Source: Alphaproteobacteria bacterium (GTDB taxonomy: Bacteria > Pseudomonadota > Alphaproteobacteria > Reyranellales > Reyranellaceae). Taken from it: 64,000 bases of DNA. How positions within the stretch are numbered: the first letter of the stretch is position 1; each line of letters starts with the position of its first letter. The notes below the pieces were generated by a model. It worked only from the letters and a program-made list of their open reading frames with translations, searched no databases and was not told the origin of the DNA. The stretch spans positions 1 to 64,000 of the forward strand of contig CANJHI010000009.1 of assembly GCA_947474005.1 (NCBI GenBank). The letters are read 5' to 3'. This document shows, in pieces, positions 21,678-31,078 of this stretch. The position numbers and the translations under genes were made by a program.

Positions 21678-22145
21678 TCAGTCCTTCAGGCTGGCCGTGT
21701 CGGCAAGGTCGGAGATGAACTCCTCGAAGTCCCGGGCCTCGCGGAAATTGCGATAGACCGAGGCGAAGCGCACGTAGGCCACCGGATCGAGCGCGCGCAG
21801 CGCGTCCATCACCAGTTCGCCGATCTGCGTCGAGGGAATCTCGCTCTCGCCAGAGCTTTCGAGGCGGCGCACGATGCCGTTCACCACGCGCTCGACGCGC
21901 TCGGGATCGACAGGCCGCTTGCGGCAGGCCACCGAGATCGAGCGCGCGAGCTTGTCGCGGTCGAACTGCACGCGCTGGCCGTTCTTCTTCACCACCGTCA
22001 GTTCGCGCAGCTGCACGCGCTCGAAGGTGGTGAAGCGCGAGCCGCACGACGGGCAGTAGCGCCGCCGGCGGATCGCCGAATTGTCGTCGGTCGGCCGCGA
22101 GTCCTTAACCTGTGTGTCCTCGTGACCGCAAAATGGACAGCGCAT
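21678..22145 (-). CDS. nrdR: Transcriptional repressor NrdR
   Basis: [46 protein letters not shown]-cone. Confidence 0.97.
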   Translation of the reverse strand: MRCPFCGHEDTQVKDSRPTDDNSAIRRRRYCPSCGSRFTTFERVQLRELTVVKKNGQRVQFDRDKLARSISVACRKRPVDPERVERVVNGIVRRLESSGESEIPSTQIGELVMDALRALDPVAYVRFASVYRNFREARDFEEFISDLADTASLKD

Positions 22146-22180
22146 CTCGTCCCCCCGTTATTCTCTGGCCTGGCGCGTCG

Positions 22181-23488
22181 TCAGTCGCGGTAGATGGGAA
22201 AGCGGGCACAGAGCGTATGCACCTTGGCCCGCACTTCTTGTTCGACCTGGGCATCCCCGTCCGGGCCGTTCTTGGCAATTCCATCGAGCACGTCGGCGAT
22301 CAGGTGACCAATCTGGCGGAACTCGGCTGTACCAAACCCGCGCGTCGTGCCGGCGGGCGAACCCAGCCGCACGCCCGAGGTGATCGTGTACTTCTCCGGG
22401 TCACCCGGAATGCTGTTCTTGTTCACCGTGATGCCGGCGCGGTCGAGCACCTTCTCCGCCGAAACGCCGGTCGCCTTCTTCGGGCGCAGGTCGACCAGCA
22501 TGACGTGACTGTCGGTTCCGCCCGAGACGATCTTGAGGCCGCGCTCGGTCAAGGCGGCAGCGAGCGCGCGCGCATTGTCGATGACGTTCTGGGCGTAGAT
22601 CTTGAAGTCCGGCCGCAACGCCTCCCCGAAGGCCACCGCCTTGCCGGCGATGATGTGCATCAGCGGACCGCCCTGGAGGCCCGGGAACACCGCGGAGTTG
22701 ATCTTCTTGCCGATCTCCGCATCGTTCGACAGCACCATGCCGCCGCGCGGGCCGCGCAGCGTCTTGTGCGTCGTCGTCGTCACGACATGGGCATGCGGCA
22801 AGGGACTCGGGTAAACGCCGGCTGCGACCAGGCCGGCATAGTGCGCCATGTCGACCATGAAGAACGCGCCGATCTCATCCGCCACCCTGCGGAAGCGCGC
22901 CCAGTCGATGTGGCGCGAATAGGCTGAGGCGCCGGCCACGATCAGCTTTGGCTTTTCGCGGCGCGCCACCTCTTCCATCTGCTCGTAGTCGATCAGGTGG
23001 GTGTCGGCTTTCACGCCGTAGGACACGACCTTGAACCATTTGCCCGACTGGTTGGCGGGCGAGCCGTGCGTGAGATGGCCGCCTTGGTCGAGCGCCATGC
23101 CCATGAAGGTATCGCCGGGCTTCAGAAGCGCCATGAACACGGCCTGGTTGGCCTGGGCGCCCGAATGCGGCTGGACGTTGGCGAAGGAGCAGTTGAACAG
23201 TCGGCAGGCGCGCTCGATGGCGAGCTGCTCGGTCTTGTCGACCTCCTCGCAGCCACCGTAGTAGCGCCGTCCGGGGTAGCCCTCGGCATACTTGTTGGTC
23301 AGGACCGAACCCGCCGCCTCGAGCACGGCCCGGGAGACGATGTTCTCCGAGGCGATCAGCTCGATCTGCTCGCGCTGGCGGTCGAGTTCGCCTTTCACGG
23401 TCGCATATATGGCCGGATCGGCCTCGGCGAGACTCTGCGTGAACATAGGCAATGGCGAATCGGACAACTTGGCAGCAGCTTGACTCAT
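22181..23488 (-). CDS. glyA: Serine hydroxymethyltransferase
   Basis: [57 protein letters not shown] lysine. Confidence 0.97.
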   Translation of the reverse strand: MSQAAAKLSDSPLPMFTQSLAEADPAIYATVKGELDRQREQIELIASENIVSRAVLEAAGSVLTNKYAEGYPGRRYYGGCEEVDKTEQLAIERACRLFNCSFANVQPHSGAQANQAVFMALLKPGDTFMGMALDQGGHLTHGSPANQSGKWFKVVSYGVKADTHLIDYEQMEEVARREKPKLIVAGASAYSRHIDWARFRRVADEIGAFFMVDMAHYAGLVAAGVYPSPLPHAHVVTTTTHKTLRGPRGGMVLSNDAEIGKKINSAVFPGLQGGPLMHIIAGKAVAFGEALRPDFKIYAQNVIDNARALAAALTERGLKIVSGGTDSHVMLVDLRPKKATGVSAEKVLDRAGITVNKNSIPGDPEKYTITSGVRLGSPAGTTRGFGTAEFRQIGHLIADVLDGIAKNGPDGDAQVEQEVRAKVHTLCARFPIYRD

Positions 23489-23493
23489 CTCGC

Positions 23494-23934
23494 TCAGTCC
23501 TTCGAAAGCTTGGCGACGCGGCCGCCATGGCGGCCGCCTTCGAACTCGGTATTCAGGAAGACCTTCAGCGCCGCCCGTGCAGTTTCGGTGCCGATCAGGC
23601 GCTGGCCGAAGGCCACGACGTTGGCATTATTGTGCTCGCGCGACAGGCGAGCCGAGGTTTCATCATGAACGAGCGCGGCACGCACCTTGGGGTTGCGGTT
23701 GGCAGCGATCGAAATGCCGATCCCCGTCCCGCAGACCAGGACGCCGCGCCCGGCCCGGCCCGAGGCGATGGCCTCGCCCATGGCCCGGCCGAAGTCAGGA
23801 TAGTCGACCGACGCCGTTGAATTTGTGCCGAGATCGAGCACATCGTGACCTGCTTGTTGCAGGTCGCGTTTGAGCAGTTCCTTCAGGTCGAAGCCGGCAT
23901 GATCCGACGCGACCGCGATGGTGGCCCCCGCCAT
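23494..23934 (-). CDS. rpiB: Ribose 5-phosphate isomerase B
   Basis: [32 protein letters not shown]...[17 protein letters not shown]. Confidence 0.95.
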   Translation of the reverse strand: MAGATIAVASDHAGFDLKELLKRDLQQAGHDVLDLGTNSTASVDYPDFGRAMGEAIASGRAGRGVLVCGTGIGISIAANRNPKVRAALVHDETSARLSREHNNANVVAFGQRLIGTETARAALKVFLNTEFEGGRHGGRVAKLSKD

Positions 23935-24050
23935 CTCGACGATCGATCCCCTCTAGCTGTTGAGTCCCCGAGTACCATATCCGGGGTGACGGCGCTACCG
24001 GCCCCCAAAATCGTGGGAAGTGAGCCACAAGACCCTGAATTCCAGCGAAA

Positions 24051-24074
24051 AAGGCCCGACTCTCGTCGGGCCTT
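24051..24074 (-). terminator. Rho-independent-like terminator downstream of branched-chain amino acid substrate-binding protein gene
   Basis: AAGGCCCGAC-TCTC-GTCGGGCCTT, 10-bp perfect stem with flanking T-run on minus strand (CCTTTTTCGC). Confidence 0.85.
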
Positions 24075-24092
24075 TCCGGTGCAGATATGCGC

Positions 24093-25205
24093 CTACTTCT
24101 TCATCGGGGACGACTTGCCGTCCTTCCAGACATAGATGTCGTAGACCGGGTTCTTGATGTCGCCCTTGGCGTCGAATTCGAGCACGCCGACAGCGGAGTC
24201 GTACTTGCCGGACCGCAGAGCCGTGGCAACTGCCACCGCGTCGGTCGACTTGGCCTTCTTGGCGGCGTCAGCCCACGCCTTGACCGCTGCGTAGCTGAAC
24301 AGCGTGTAGCCTTCCGGATTGTACTTGGCATCGCGGAATTTCTTCACGAGCGCCGCATTCTTCGGATCGTCCTCGGCCTTGGGCGGGAACGACATCAGCA
24401 CGCCGTTGGTGGCGGCGCCGCCCAGCTGGGCGAATTCGGCGGTTTCGAGTGCGTCGAAGCCCACCATGTTCGCAGCCAGGCCCTGTTCGCGCGACTGCTT
24501 GATGATCAACGCGCCAGCGGTGTGGTAGCCGCCGAGTACGATGATGTCGATCTTCGCCTGCTTCATCTTGTTGATGATCGCGGTGAAGTCCTTGTCGGTG
24601 TCGTTGTAGGCCTCGTACATCGTTTCCTTCAGGCCTCCCTTGTTGAGGGCCTTCTTGGTCTCGTCGGCCACGCCTTTGCCGTACGGCGACTTGTCGTGAA
24701 GGATCGCGACCTTGGCGGTCTTGTTGTTCTTCAGAATGTAGGCGCCGACGGTGGCACCCTGGACGTCGTCACGGCCGCAGGTGCGGAACACCGTTGTGTT
24801 GCCCTTGGCCACAGCGTCGTCGGTCAGCTTGGGATTGGTCGAAGCCGGCGTGATCTGCAGGATCTTGCCTTCCTTGTAGATGTCCGAAGCCGGGATCGAC
24901 GAGCCGGAGCAGAAGTGGCCGGCCACGAAGACGACCTTGTCCGAGACCATCTTGTTGGCGACCGCCGTCGCCTGCTTGGGATCGCAGGCATCGTCGCCGA
25001 TGACGAGCTGGAGCTTCTGGCCATTGACCCCGCCGGCGGCATTGATTTCCTCGACCGCCATTTCGGCGCCGCGCTTGAGCTGCTCGCCGAAGGCCGCGTA
25101 CTGGCCGGTCATCGGGCCGGCCGAACCGATCTTGATTTGCGCGAAAGCCGGCGTTGCCATCACGGCGAGGGCTGCGATGGCAAGCGGGCCGTAGAACTTC
25201 TTCAT
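24093..25205 (-). CDS. livK: Branched-chain amino acid ABC transporter substrate-binding protein (LivJ/LivK-like)
   Basis: Signal peptide; IKIGSAGPMTGQYAAFGEQLKRGAEMAVEEINAAGGVNGQKLQLVIGDDACDPKQA. Confidence 0.93.
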   Translation of the reverse strand: MKKFYGPLAIAALAVMATPAFAQIKIGSAGPMTGQYAAFGEQLKRGAEMAVEEINAAGGVNGQKLQLVIGDDACDPKQATAVANKMVSDKVVFVAGHFCSGSSIPASDIYKEGKILQITPASTNPKLTDDAVAKGNTTVFRTCGRDDVQGATVGAYILKNNKTAKVAILHDKSPYGKGVADETKKALNKGGLKETMYEAYNDTDKDFTAIINKMKQAKIDIIVLGGYHTAGALIIKQSREQGLAANMVGFDALETAEFAQLGGAATNGVLMSFPPKAEDDPKNAALVKKFRDAKYNPEGYTLFSYAAVKAWADAAKKAKSTDAVAVATALRSGKYDSAVGVLEFDAKGDIKNPVYDIYVWKDGKSSPMKK

Positions 25206-25256
25206 GCGCGTCTCCTTGGTTGACTCCCCCCACGGATGTGGAGTCTGGCCGACAGC

Positions 25257-25619
25257 TTAGTGCCGCTCCTCCCAGCCCAGCAAGCCTTTGCGACGGTAGA
25301 GCCAGGGATACTGCTGGACCATCTGGCGCGACCGCGTGAGGCGGTAGGCGAAAGCGCCGATCGACATTTGCACGGCCCAGCCCAGCAAGAATCCGGCCAC
25401 CGACCACAATTCTCCACCGCCCAGGGCGTAATCGAGAAAGCGCAGCGTGGCCGACAGCAGCGCCGTGTAGAACACCATCTGCCCCCAATGGCGCCAGGTA
25501 ATCGCCAGGCCCTGCCCGGCGGCAAAGGACGCGGGACCGACCAGCACGAGGTTCAGTAGCACGACGTTGAACAGCGTGTCGCCGAACCACTCGAACATGA
25601 AGGTGTCGATCGGGCTCAC
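25257..25619 (-). CDS. Small membrane protein of unknown function embedded in liv operon (DUF6867-like by recall)
   Basis: 120 aa, several hydrophobic stretches, stop/start overlap with livF; MSPIDTFMFEWFGDTLFNVVLLNLVLVGPASFAAGQGLA. Confidence 0.75.
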   Translation of the reverse strand: MSPIDTFMFEWFGDTLFNVVLLNLVLVGPASFAAGQGLAITWRHWGQMVFYTALLSATLRFLDYALGGGELWSVAGFLLGWAVQMSIGAFAYRLTRSRQMVQQYPWLYRRKGLLGWEERH

Positions 25620-26344
25620 GTCTGGCTGCCTTCGAGATAGGCGGCGCGGACTTCGGCGTTGGCCAGCAATTCGCGCCCCGTGCCGGTCATCCGCACCCGG
25701 CCGTTGACCAGGACGTAGCCACGGTCGGCGAGCCGCAATGCGTGAAAGGCGTTCTGCTCGACCAGGAAGATCGTGACGCCGTCATCGCGGGCGATGCGCC
25801 GGATCGACTCGAAGATCTGGCGGACGATCAGCGGTGCCAGCCCAAGCGACGGCTCGTCCAGCAGCAGCAACCGGGGCCGGCCCATCAGCGCGCGCCCGAT
25901 CGCCAGCATCTGTTGCTCGCCGCCGGACAGGGTGCCGCCGCGCTGCGTGCGCCGCTCAGCGAGCCGCGGGAACATCGTGAACACCCGCTCGAGGTCCTGC
26001 CGGAAGTGCGCGGGATCGGCGAGCGTGGCGCCCATCTGGAGATTCTCCAGTACGCTCATGCGCGGAAAGATACGGCGCCCCTCCGGAACCTGGGCCACGC
26101 CACGCCGCACGATTTCGTGGGTCGGCAGGCCTGCGATGTCCTCGCCGTCGAGCCGGATGGTCCCCGCCCGCGCCCGCGGGTTGCCGCAGATCGTCATCAG
26201 CAAAGTCGACTTGCCGGCACCGTTGGCGCCGATCAACGTCACGATCTCCCCCTTCGCGACGTCCAGATCGACGCCGTGCAACGCCTGAATCGCGCCGTAA
26301 TAGGTCGCCACGTCCTTGACCGAGAGCATCGGAGGCTCAGCCAT
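25616..26344 (-). CDS. livF: Branched-chain amino acid ABC transporter ATP-binding protein LivF
   Basis: Walker A GANGAGKST, signature LSGGEQQML, GAIQALHGVDLDVAKGEIV. Confidence 0.94.
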   Translation of the reverse strand: MAEPPMLSVKDVATYYGAIQALHGVDLDVAKGEIVTLIGANGAGKSTLLMTICGNPRARAGTIRLDGEDIAGLPTHEIVRRGVAQVPEGRRIFPRMSVLENLQMGATLADPAHFRQDLERVFTMFPRLAERRTQRGGTLSGGEQQMLAIGRALMGRPRLLLLDEPSLGLAPLIVRQIFESIRRIARDDGVTIFLVEQNAFHALRLADRGYVLVNGRVRMTGTGRELLANAEVRAAYLEGSQT

Positions 26345-27146
26345 CGAGCCCCTCCTCATCGGTGCCGAGATAGGCGCGGATCACCGCGGGGTTGCTCTGG
26401 ATCTCGGCCGGCGCGCCCTCGGCGATCTTGCGGCCGTAGTCGAGCACGACGATGTGGTTGGAGATGTTCATGACCACGCTCATGTCGTGCTCGATCAGCA
26501 GCACACCCGTACCGTCGACGTCCCGGATCGACACGAGAAGCTGGTTGAGCTCGGCCGATTCGCGCGGGTTGAGGCCGGCGGCCGGCTCATCGAGACATAG
26601 AAGCCTGGGCTCAGTGCACATGGCGCGGGCGATCTCGAGCCGGCGCTGCGCGCCGTAGGGAAGCTCGCCGGCCGGCCGGTCGGCATCGCCGAGCAGGTCG
26701 ATGCGCTCGAGCCAGGCGCGCGCCAGTCCGATGGCCGCCTCTTCCGCACGGGCAAAGCGACGCAAGCCCAGGAGGCCGTAGACGCTCCAGCCCGAGGCGC
26801 GCATCAGCTTGTTATGCTGGGCGACGAGGAGGTTCTCCAGCACGGTCATGCCGGAAAACAGGCGGATGTTCTGGAACGTCCGCGCCACTTTCGCGCGTTG
26901 GCCGATCTCGTGACCCAGCATGCGCTCCAGCAGATACTCGCGCTCGCCGCCGCTCAATGTGAGGCGGCCGATCGTCGGCTTGTAGAAACCGGTGATGCAA
27001 TTGAAGACGGTCGTCTTGCCGGCGCCGTTGGGACCGATGATGGCGGTGATCTCGCGCGACCGCGCGGCAAACGAGACATCGTCGACCGCCAGCAAACCGC
27101 CGAAGCGCATCGTCAGATGCTCGATCTCGATCAGCGGTTCGCTCAC
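26337..27146 (-). CDS. livG: Branched-chain amino acid ABC transporter ATP-binding protein LivG
   Basis: Walker A GPNGAGKTT, RTFQNIRLFSGMTVLENLLVAQH. Confidence 0.94.
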   Translation of the reverse strand: MSEPLIEIEHLTMRFGGLLAVDDVSFAARSREITAIIGPNGAGKTTVFNCITGFYKPTIGRLTLSGGEREYLLERMLGHEIGQRAKVARTFQNIRLFSGMTVLENLLVAQHNKLMRASGWSVYGLLGLRRFARAEEAAIGLARAWLERIDLLGDADRPAGELPYGAQRRLEIARAMCTEPRLLCLDEPAAGLNPRESAELNQLLVSIRDVDGTGVLLIEHDMSVVMNISNHIVVLDYGRKIAEGAPAEIQSNPAVIRAYLGTDEEGLDG

Positions 27147-28564
27147 GGACCGCCTCCCGAACCTGCGGGATGCAATCGCACGGACGGCTGGCGATCGGCG
27201 ATCAGGCCGCGTGGACGGAACACCATGATCAGCACCATAGCGAGGCCGAATGCCAGCATGCGGTAGTTGCCGAGGTCACGGAACCATTCCGGCAGTCCGA
27301 TGAGTAGCACTGCTGCCAGGACGACGCCGATCTGACTGCCCATCCCGCCCAGCACGACGATGGCAAGGATGATCGCCGATTCAATGAAGGCGAAGCTCTC
27401 CGGGCTGATGAAGCGTTGCTTGGCGGCGAAGAACGAGCCGGCGAAGCCCGCGAACATGGCGCCGATGGCGAAGGCCGTGAGCTTGGTGTTGGTCGGATTG
27501 ATGCCGAGCGCCCGGCAGGCGGTCTCGTCTTCGCGCAGCGCTTCCCAGGCACGGCCGACCGGCAGCCGCCGCATGCGCTGGGTGAACAGGTTGGTGATCA
27601 GCGCCAGCATCAGGATGATGTAATAGAGAAAGATAAGGCGATGGTTGCCGTCGAAGGTGATGCCCAGCATCTCTGACACGGTCTGCTTTCCGGCTGGCGG
27701 CGTTTCGGAAAACACCGCACCGAACAGCGTCGGCCCGGGGATGGAGCCGATCCCGGCCGGACCGTTGGTGAAATCGACCCAGTTCAGGAGCACCAGGCGG
27801 ATGATCTCGCCGAAACCCAGGGTGACGATCGCGAGGTAGTCGCCGCGCAGCCGCAAGACGGGAAAGCCCAGCACGATGCCGAACAGCGCGGCCATCATCC
27901 CGGCGAGCGGCAGCACGGTCCAGAACCCCAGGCCATGCTGCGTACTGAGCAGCGCATAGGAGTAGGCGCCCACGGCATAGAAGGCGACATAACCGAGGTC
28001 GAGCAAGCCGGCGAGGCCGACCACGATGTTGAGACCCCAACCCAGCATCACATAGGTCAGGATCAGCACCGCGAGATCCATTGTCTTCTGGTCGGCCGCC
28101 GGCGTGAACGGCAGGAGCACCGCGGCCACGAGCAACAGCCAGCCGAACCATTTCGTGCCGGCCTGGCCCAGGGCCAGGCCCGTGGGCGTCCCTGCCGCGG
28201 CCGTCATGGTGCCGCGCGCCCATGGCCAGATGCCGCGGATCACCAGCATCACGCCGCCCAACGCCACGAACCAATGCAGGAAGCCCGACGGCAGTTTCAG
28301 CTGCGAGGCCCCGACCCCGATCATCGCCACGCCCAGAGCCACGACCGGCCAACGCAAGCCTGCTGCCGTCAGGGATAGGCCGAGGCGACCGACGAAGATT
28401 GTGACGATCGCGACAGCAAGATCGGCGAATTGGTAGTCGAAGCTGAGGCCGGTGCGCGATCCGACGTCGACGGTCCGGAAACCGACGATGAAAATGCCAA
28501 GTGCCGCCGCAACGAAGGCCGTGAGGGCCGCGTCCTTCAACATCGAGGGGAAACGTACGCCCAT
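27143..28564 (-). CDS. livM: Branched-chain amino acid ABC transporter permease LivM (N-terminally extended)
   Basis: LNIVVGLAGLLDLGYVAFYAVGAYSYALL; GRAWEALREDETACRALGINPTNTKLTAFA. Confidence 0.93.
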   Translation of the reverse strand: MGVRFPSMLKDAALTAFVAAALGIFIVGFRTVDVGSRTGLSFDYQFADLAVAIVTIFVGRLGLSLTAAGLRWPVVALGVAMIGVGASQLKLPSGFLHWFVALGGVMLVIRGIWPWARGTMTAAAGTPTGLALGQAGTKWFGWLLLVAAVLLPFTPAADQKTMDLAVLILTYVMLGWGLNIVVGLAGLLDLGYVAFYAVGAYSYALLSTQHGLGFWTVLPLAGMMAALFGIVLGFPVLRLRGDYLAIVTLGFGEIIRLVLLNWVDFTNGPAGIGSIPGPTLFGAVFSETPPAGKQTVSEMLGITFDGNHRLIFLYYIILMLALITNLFTQRMRRLPVGRAWEALREDETACRALGINPTNTKLTAFAIGAMFAGFAGSFFAAKQRFISPESFAFIESAIILAIVVLGGMGSQIGVVLAAVLLIGLPEWFRDLGNYRMLAFGLAMVLIMVFRPRGLIADRQPSVRLHPAGSGGGP

Positions 28565-28568
28565 TTCG

Positions 28569-29483
28569 TCAGACCTTCTCGATCTCCGGCTTGCCGAGCA
28601 ACCCGGTTGGCCGGAAGATCAGGACGAGGACGAGAATGGCGAAGACGGCAACGTCCTTGTATTCGCTCGAGAAGTAGCCCGCCCAGAACACCTCGATCAG
28701 GCCGATCATCAGGCCGCCCAGCATTGCCCCCGGCAGAGAGCCGATGCCGCCGAGCACGGCCGCGGTGAAGGCTTTTATGCCGGCCAGGAAACCGATGTAG
28801 AAGTCGATGACGCCATAATACATCAGGAACAACATGCCGGCGACGGCGGCCAGCGCCGCTCCCAGAACGAAGGTGAGCGAGATGGTGCGATCGACATTGA
28901 CGCCCAGCAACGCCGCCATCTTCATGTCCTGCTCGCAGGCACGCTGCTGGCGGCCGAGAGACGTCCGCGCGATCAGCCAGGTGAAGCCCGCCATCAGAAC
29001 GACGGTCACCACCACGATGATGATCTGCAGCCAACTGACACGAACGTCGAAGCCGTCGGCGCTGAACAGGTTGAAGCCTCCCGAGACGATCTGGCCGCCG
29101 GGTTTGGGCCGCGCGCCCTGCACGAGTTGCACGTAGTTTTGGAGCGCGATCGACACGCCGATGGCGGAAATCAGCGGCGCCAGACGGAACGATCCCCGCA
29201 GGGGCCGATAGGCTGCCCGCTCGACCGCCCAGCCATAGACGGCGGAAAAGGCCATCGCCATCAACAATACCAGCAGGATCGCCACGGGGGCGGAACCGAT
29301 ACCGAGAAAGCTGCAGATCATGAATCCGATCAACGAGATGAACGCGCCGATCATGAAGACTTCGCCGTGGGCGAAATTGATCATGCCGATTATGCCGTAG
29401 ACCATCGTGTAGCCGATGGCGATCAGGCCGTAGATGGCTCCCAGCGTGATGGCGTTGATCAGCTGCTGCGAAAAATACGCCAT
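28569..29483 (-). CDS. livH: Branched-chain amino acid ABC transporter permease LivH
   Basis: NAITLGAIYGLIAIGYTMVYGIIGMINFAHGEVFMIGAF. Confidence 0.95.
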   Translation of the reverse strand: MAYFSQQLINAITLGAIYGLIAIGYTMVYGIIGMINFAHGEVFMIGAFISLIGFMICSFLGIGSAPVAILLVLLMAMAFSAVYGWAVERAAYRPLRGSFRLAPLISAIGVSIALQNYVQLVQGARPKPGGQIVSGGFNLFSADGFDVRVSWLQIIIVVVTVVLMAGFTWLIARTSLGRQQRACEQDMKMAALLGVNVDRTISLTFVLGAALAAVAGMLFLMYYGVIDFYIGFLAGIKAFTAAVLGGIGSLPGAMLGGLMIGLIEVFWAGYFSSEYKDVAVFAILVLVLIFRPTGLLGKPEIEKV

Positions 29484-29671
29484 GCCCCTGCTTTCCCCCT
29501 GCCCTGCGACCTACGACGGTTTCAGCAAGACCTGCAAGACTGTACCGGCCTTCCGGGGCGGATTGAAATGGACGATCTCAAAATGACCCGTGTGCAAATC
29601 GCGGACCATGGCGCTTTCGTCGCGAAGAGCAAACCGGTGTTCAAAGGGCGCCGGCGGTATAGAATAGGCCT

Positions 29672-30547
29672 ATGGATAATCCTTCTTATGACCTCATCGT
29701 CGTCGGCTCCGGGCCGGCCGGCCTCACCGCCGCCACCGAAGCCGCCCGCGCCGGCCTCAAGTGCCTGTGTCTCGACAAGCTCGCCCCGGGCGGCGTGCTG
29801 ATCAACCTGAACGAACTACACGACTTCGACGAGATCTTCACCGGCACCCAGATGGCGTCGCAGTTGACCGACGATGCTGTTGTTGCCGGCGTCGAAATCG
29901 GCTTCGGCGAGGTGGTGAACCTTTCCGGAAACGGTCCGTGGACGGTCGAGACCGCGGACGGCGAACACCACACCGCCCGCGCCGTGGTGATCGCCACCGG
30001 GCTCAACAAGGGCCGGCTCGGTCTTCCGAACGAAGACGAGTACGAAGGCCGTGGCCTCTCCCACTGCGCCGCTTGTGACGGGCCGCTCTATACCGGCCTC
30101 CCCGTCATTGTGGCCGGCGCCGAGGGCTGGGCCGCTCTCGAGGCCAAGGAACTGACCGGTTTGGCGGCCAAGGTCACCGTGGTCGGCACGCCACCCGCGG
30201 AGAAGCCCGAAGGCGTCACCTTCATCGACGGTCGCATCGTCGGCCTGGACGGCAACGACGGCCTGCAGTCCGTCACCATCGAAGCCGATGCAACGCGGAA
30301 CACCATTCCGGCCAGCGCGGTGTTCGTCTATGTCGGCCAATCTCCCGCTGCGGAATTCCTGCCGGAATCGCTTGCACGCGACGCTTCAGGGCATATCGTA
30401 GTGGATGCGGACGGTCGCACGTCGATGCCGACGATCTTTGCGGTAGGCGATGTGCGGGCCGGCGGACGCGAATACCTGGCAGATGCCATTGCCGACGGCC
30501 ACCGCGCGGCTATGGCGATCGGCGCGACGCTGGGTAAAACGAGTTGA
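29672..30547 (+). CDS. Thioredoxin reductase-like FAD-dependent oxidoreductase
   Basis: FAD motif IVVGSGPAGLTAATEAARAG; redox motif HCAACDGPLY; GDV FAD motif AVGDVRAGG; NADPH motif degenerate (VAGAEGWAALEA). Confidence 0.88.
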   Translation: MDNPSYDLIVVGSGPAGLTAATEAARAGLKCLCLDKLAPGGVLINLNELHDFDEIFTGTQMASQLTDDAVVAGVEIGFGEVVNLSGNGPWTVETADGEHHTARAVVIATGLNKGRLGLPNEDEYEGRGLSHCAACDGPLYTGLPVIVAGAEGWAALEAKELTGLAAKVTVVGTPPAEKPEGVTFIDGRIVGLDGNDGLQSVTIEADATRNTIPASAVFVYVGQSPAAEFLPESLARDASGHIVVDADGRTSMPTIFAVGDVRAGGREYLADAIADGHRAAMAIGATLGKTS

Positions 30548-30559
30548 AGAGGAGTGATC

Positions 30560-31078
30560 ATGCTTATCGTCAATCCGACTTTTGGTCTCGCGGCGGCCGC
30601 GGGCCCCACGGTGGCGCTGAAGCCGATCAACTGGGCGACCGACGCGATCGCGCTCATGTCGAACTCCAAGCCGAATGCGCGCGAGCTGCTCGAGGGCGTG
30701 AAGGCCAAGCTCGGCGCCTTCCGCAACGTCGACAACATCGAGTTCCACGCCAAGAACAGCGCCAGCCAGGCCGCCCCCAAGGAACTGATCCAGGCGGTCG
30801 CCGGGAAGTATCGCGCGGCGCTCCTTGCGTTAGGGGATTGAGGGTCCTGTTCATCGTGGAGTTTCCACGACAGCATCGAACTCGAGAAACTCGGCATCAC
30901 GGCCTACGTGATCGCCACTGAGACCTTCAAGCCGCTCGTGCTTGCCCAGGCCAAAGCCCGCAAGATTGAGCCCAAGCTTATCGTCGTGAAGCACCCGGTG
31001 GGTGGCCTCAACGCCGAGGAGCTGCGCGAGCGCATCGAAACCGCGACCCAAGGCCTTCTCGAGGCGACGAAGAAATGA
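30560..31078 (+). CDS. Putative UGSC-motif selenoprotein (in-frame TGA at 30839-30841 read as selenocysteine, residue 94 of 172)
   Basis: Reading through TGA gives ...AALLALGD-U-GSCSSWSFHDSIELEKLGITAYVIATETFKPLVLAQAKARKIEPKLIVVKHPVGGLNAEELRERIETATQGLLEATKK; same frame both sides, RBS-like AGAGGAG upstream, stop overlaps next ATG, SECIS-like hairpin after TGA. Confidence 0.88.
30839..30873 (+). promoter_or_regulatory. Bacterial SECIS-like element (Sec UGA plus downstream hairpin)
   Basis: TGA followed 18 nt later by apical loop AGTTT closed by perfect 6-bp stem TCGTGG(30854-30859)/CCACGA(30865-30870); possible lower CTG/CAG helix; G at second loop position. Confidence 0.8.

Noticed and set aside
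20586-22180. FMN riboswitch ahead of the rib genes
   Set aside because: ribD is packed directly behind nrdR with no leader region, so there is no space for an RFN element
30839-30841. TGA interpreted as a pseudogene-causing nonsense mutation
   Set aside because: Frame is open and protein-like on both sides, the codon sits exactly in a U-x-x-C motif, a SECIS-like hairpin follows, and the operon overlaps are intact; not fully excluded without genome-wide sel genes
30544-30921. 125-aa ORF in another frame over the UGSC gene
   Set aside because: Shadow frame, Arg-rich, no family features; the read-through frame explains the region better
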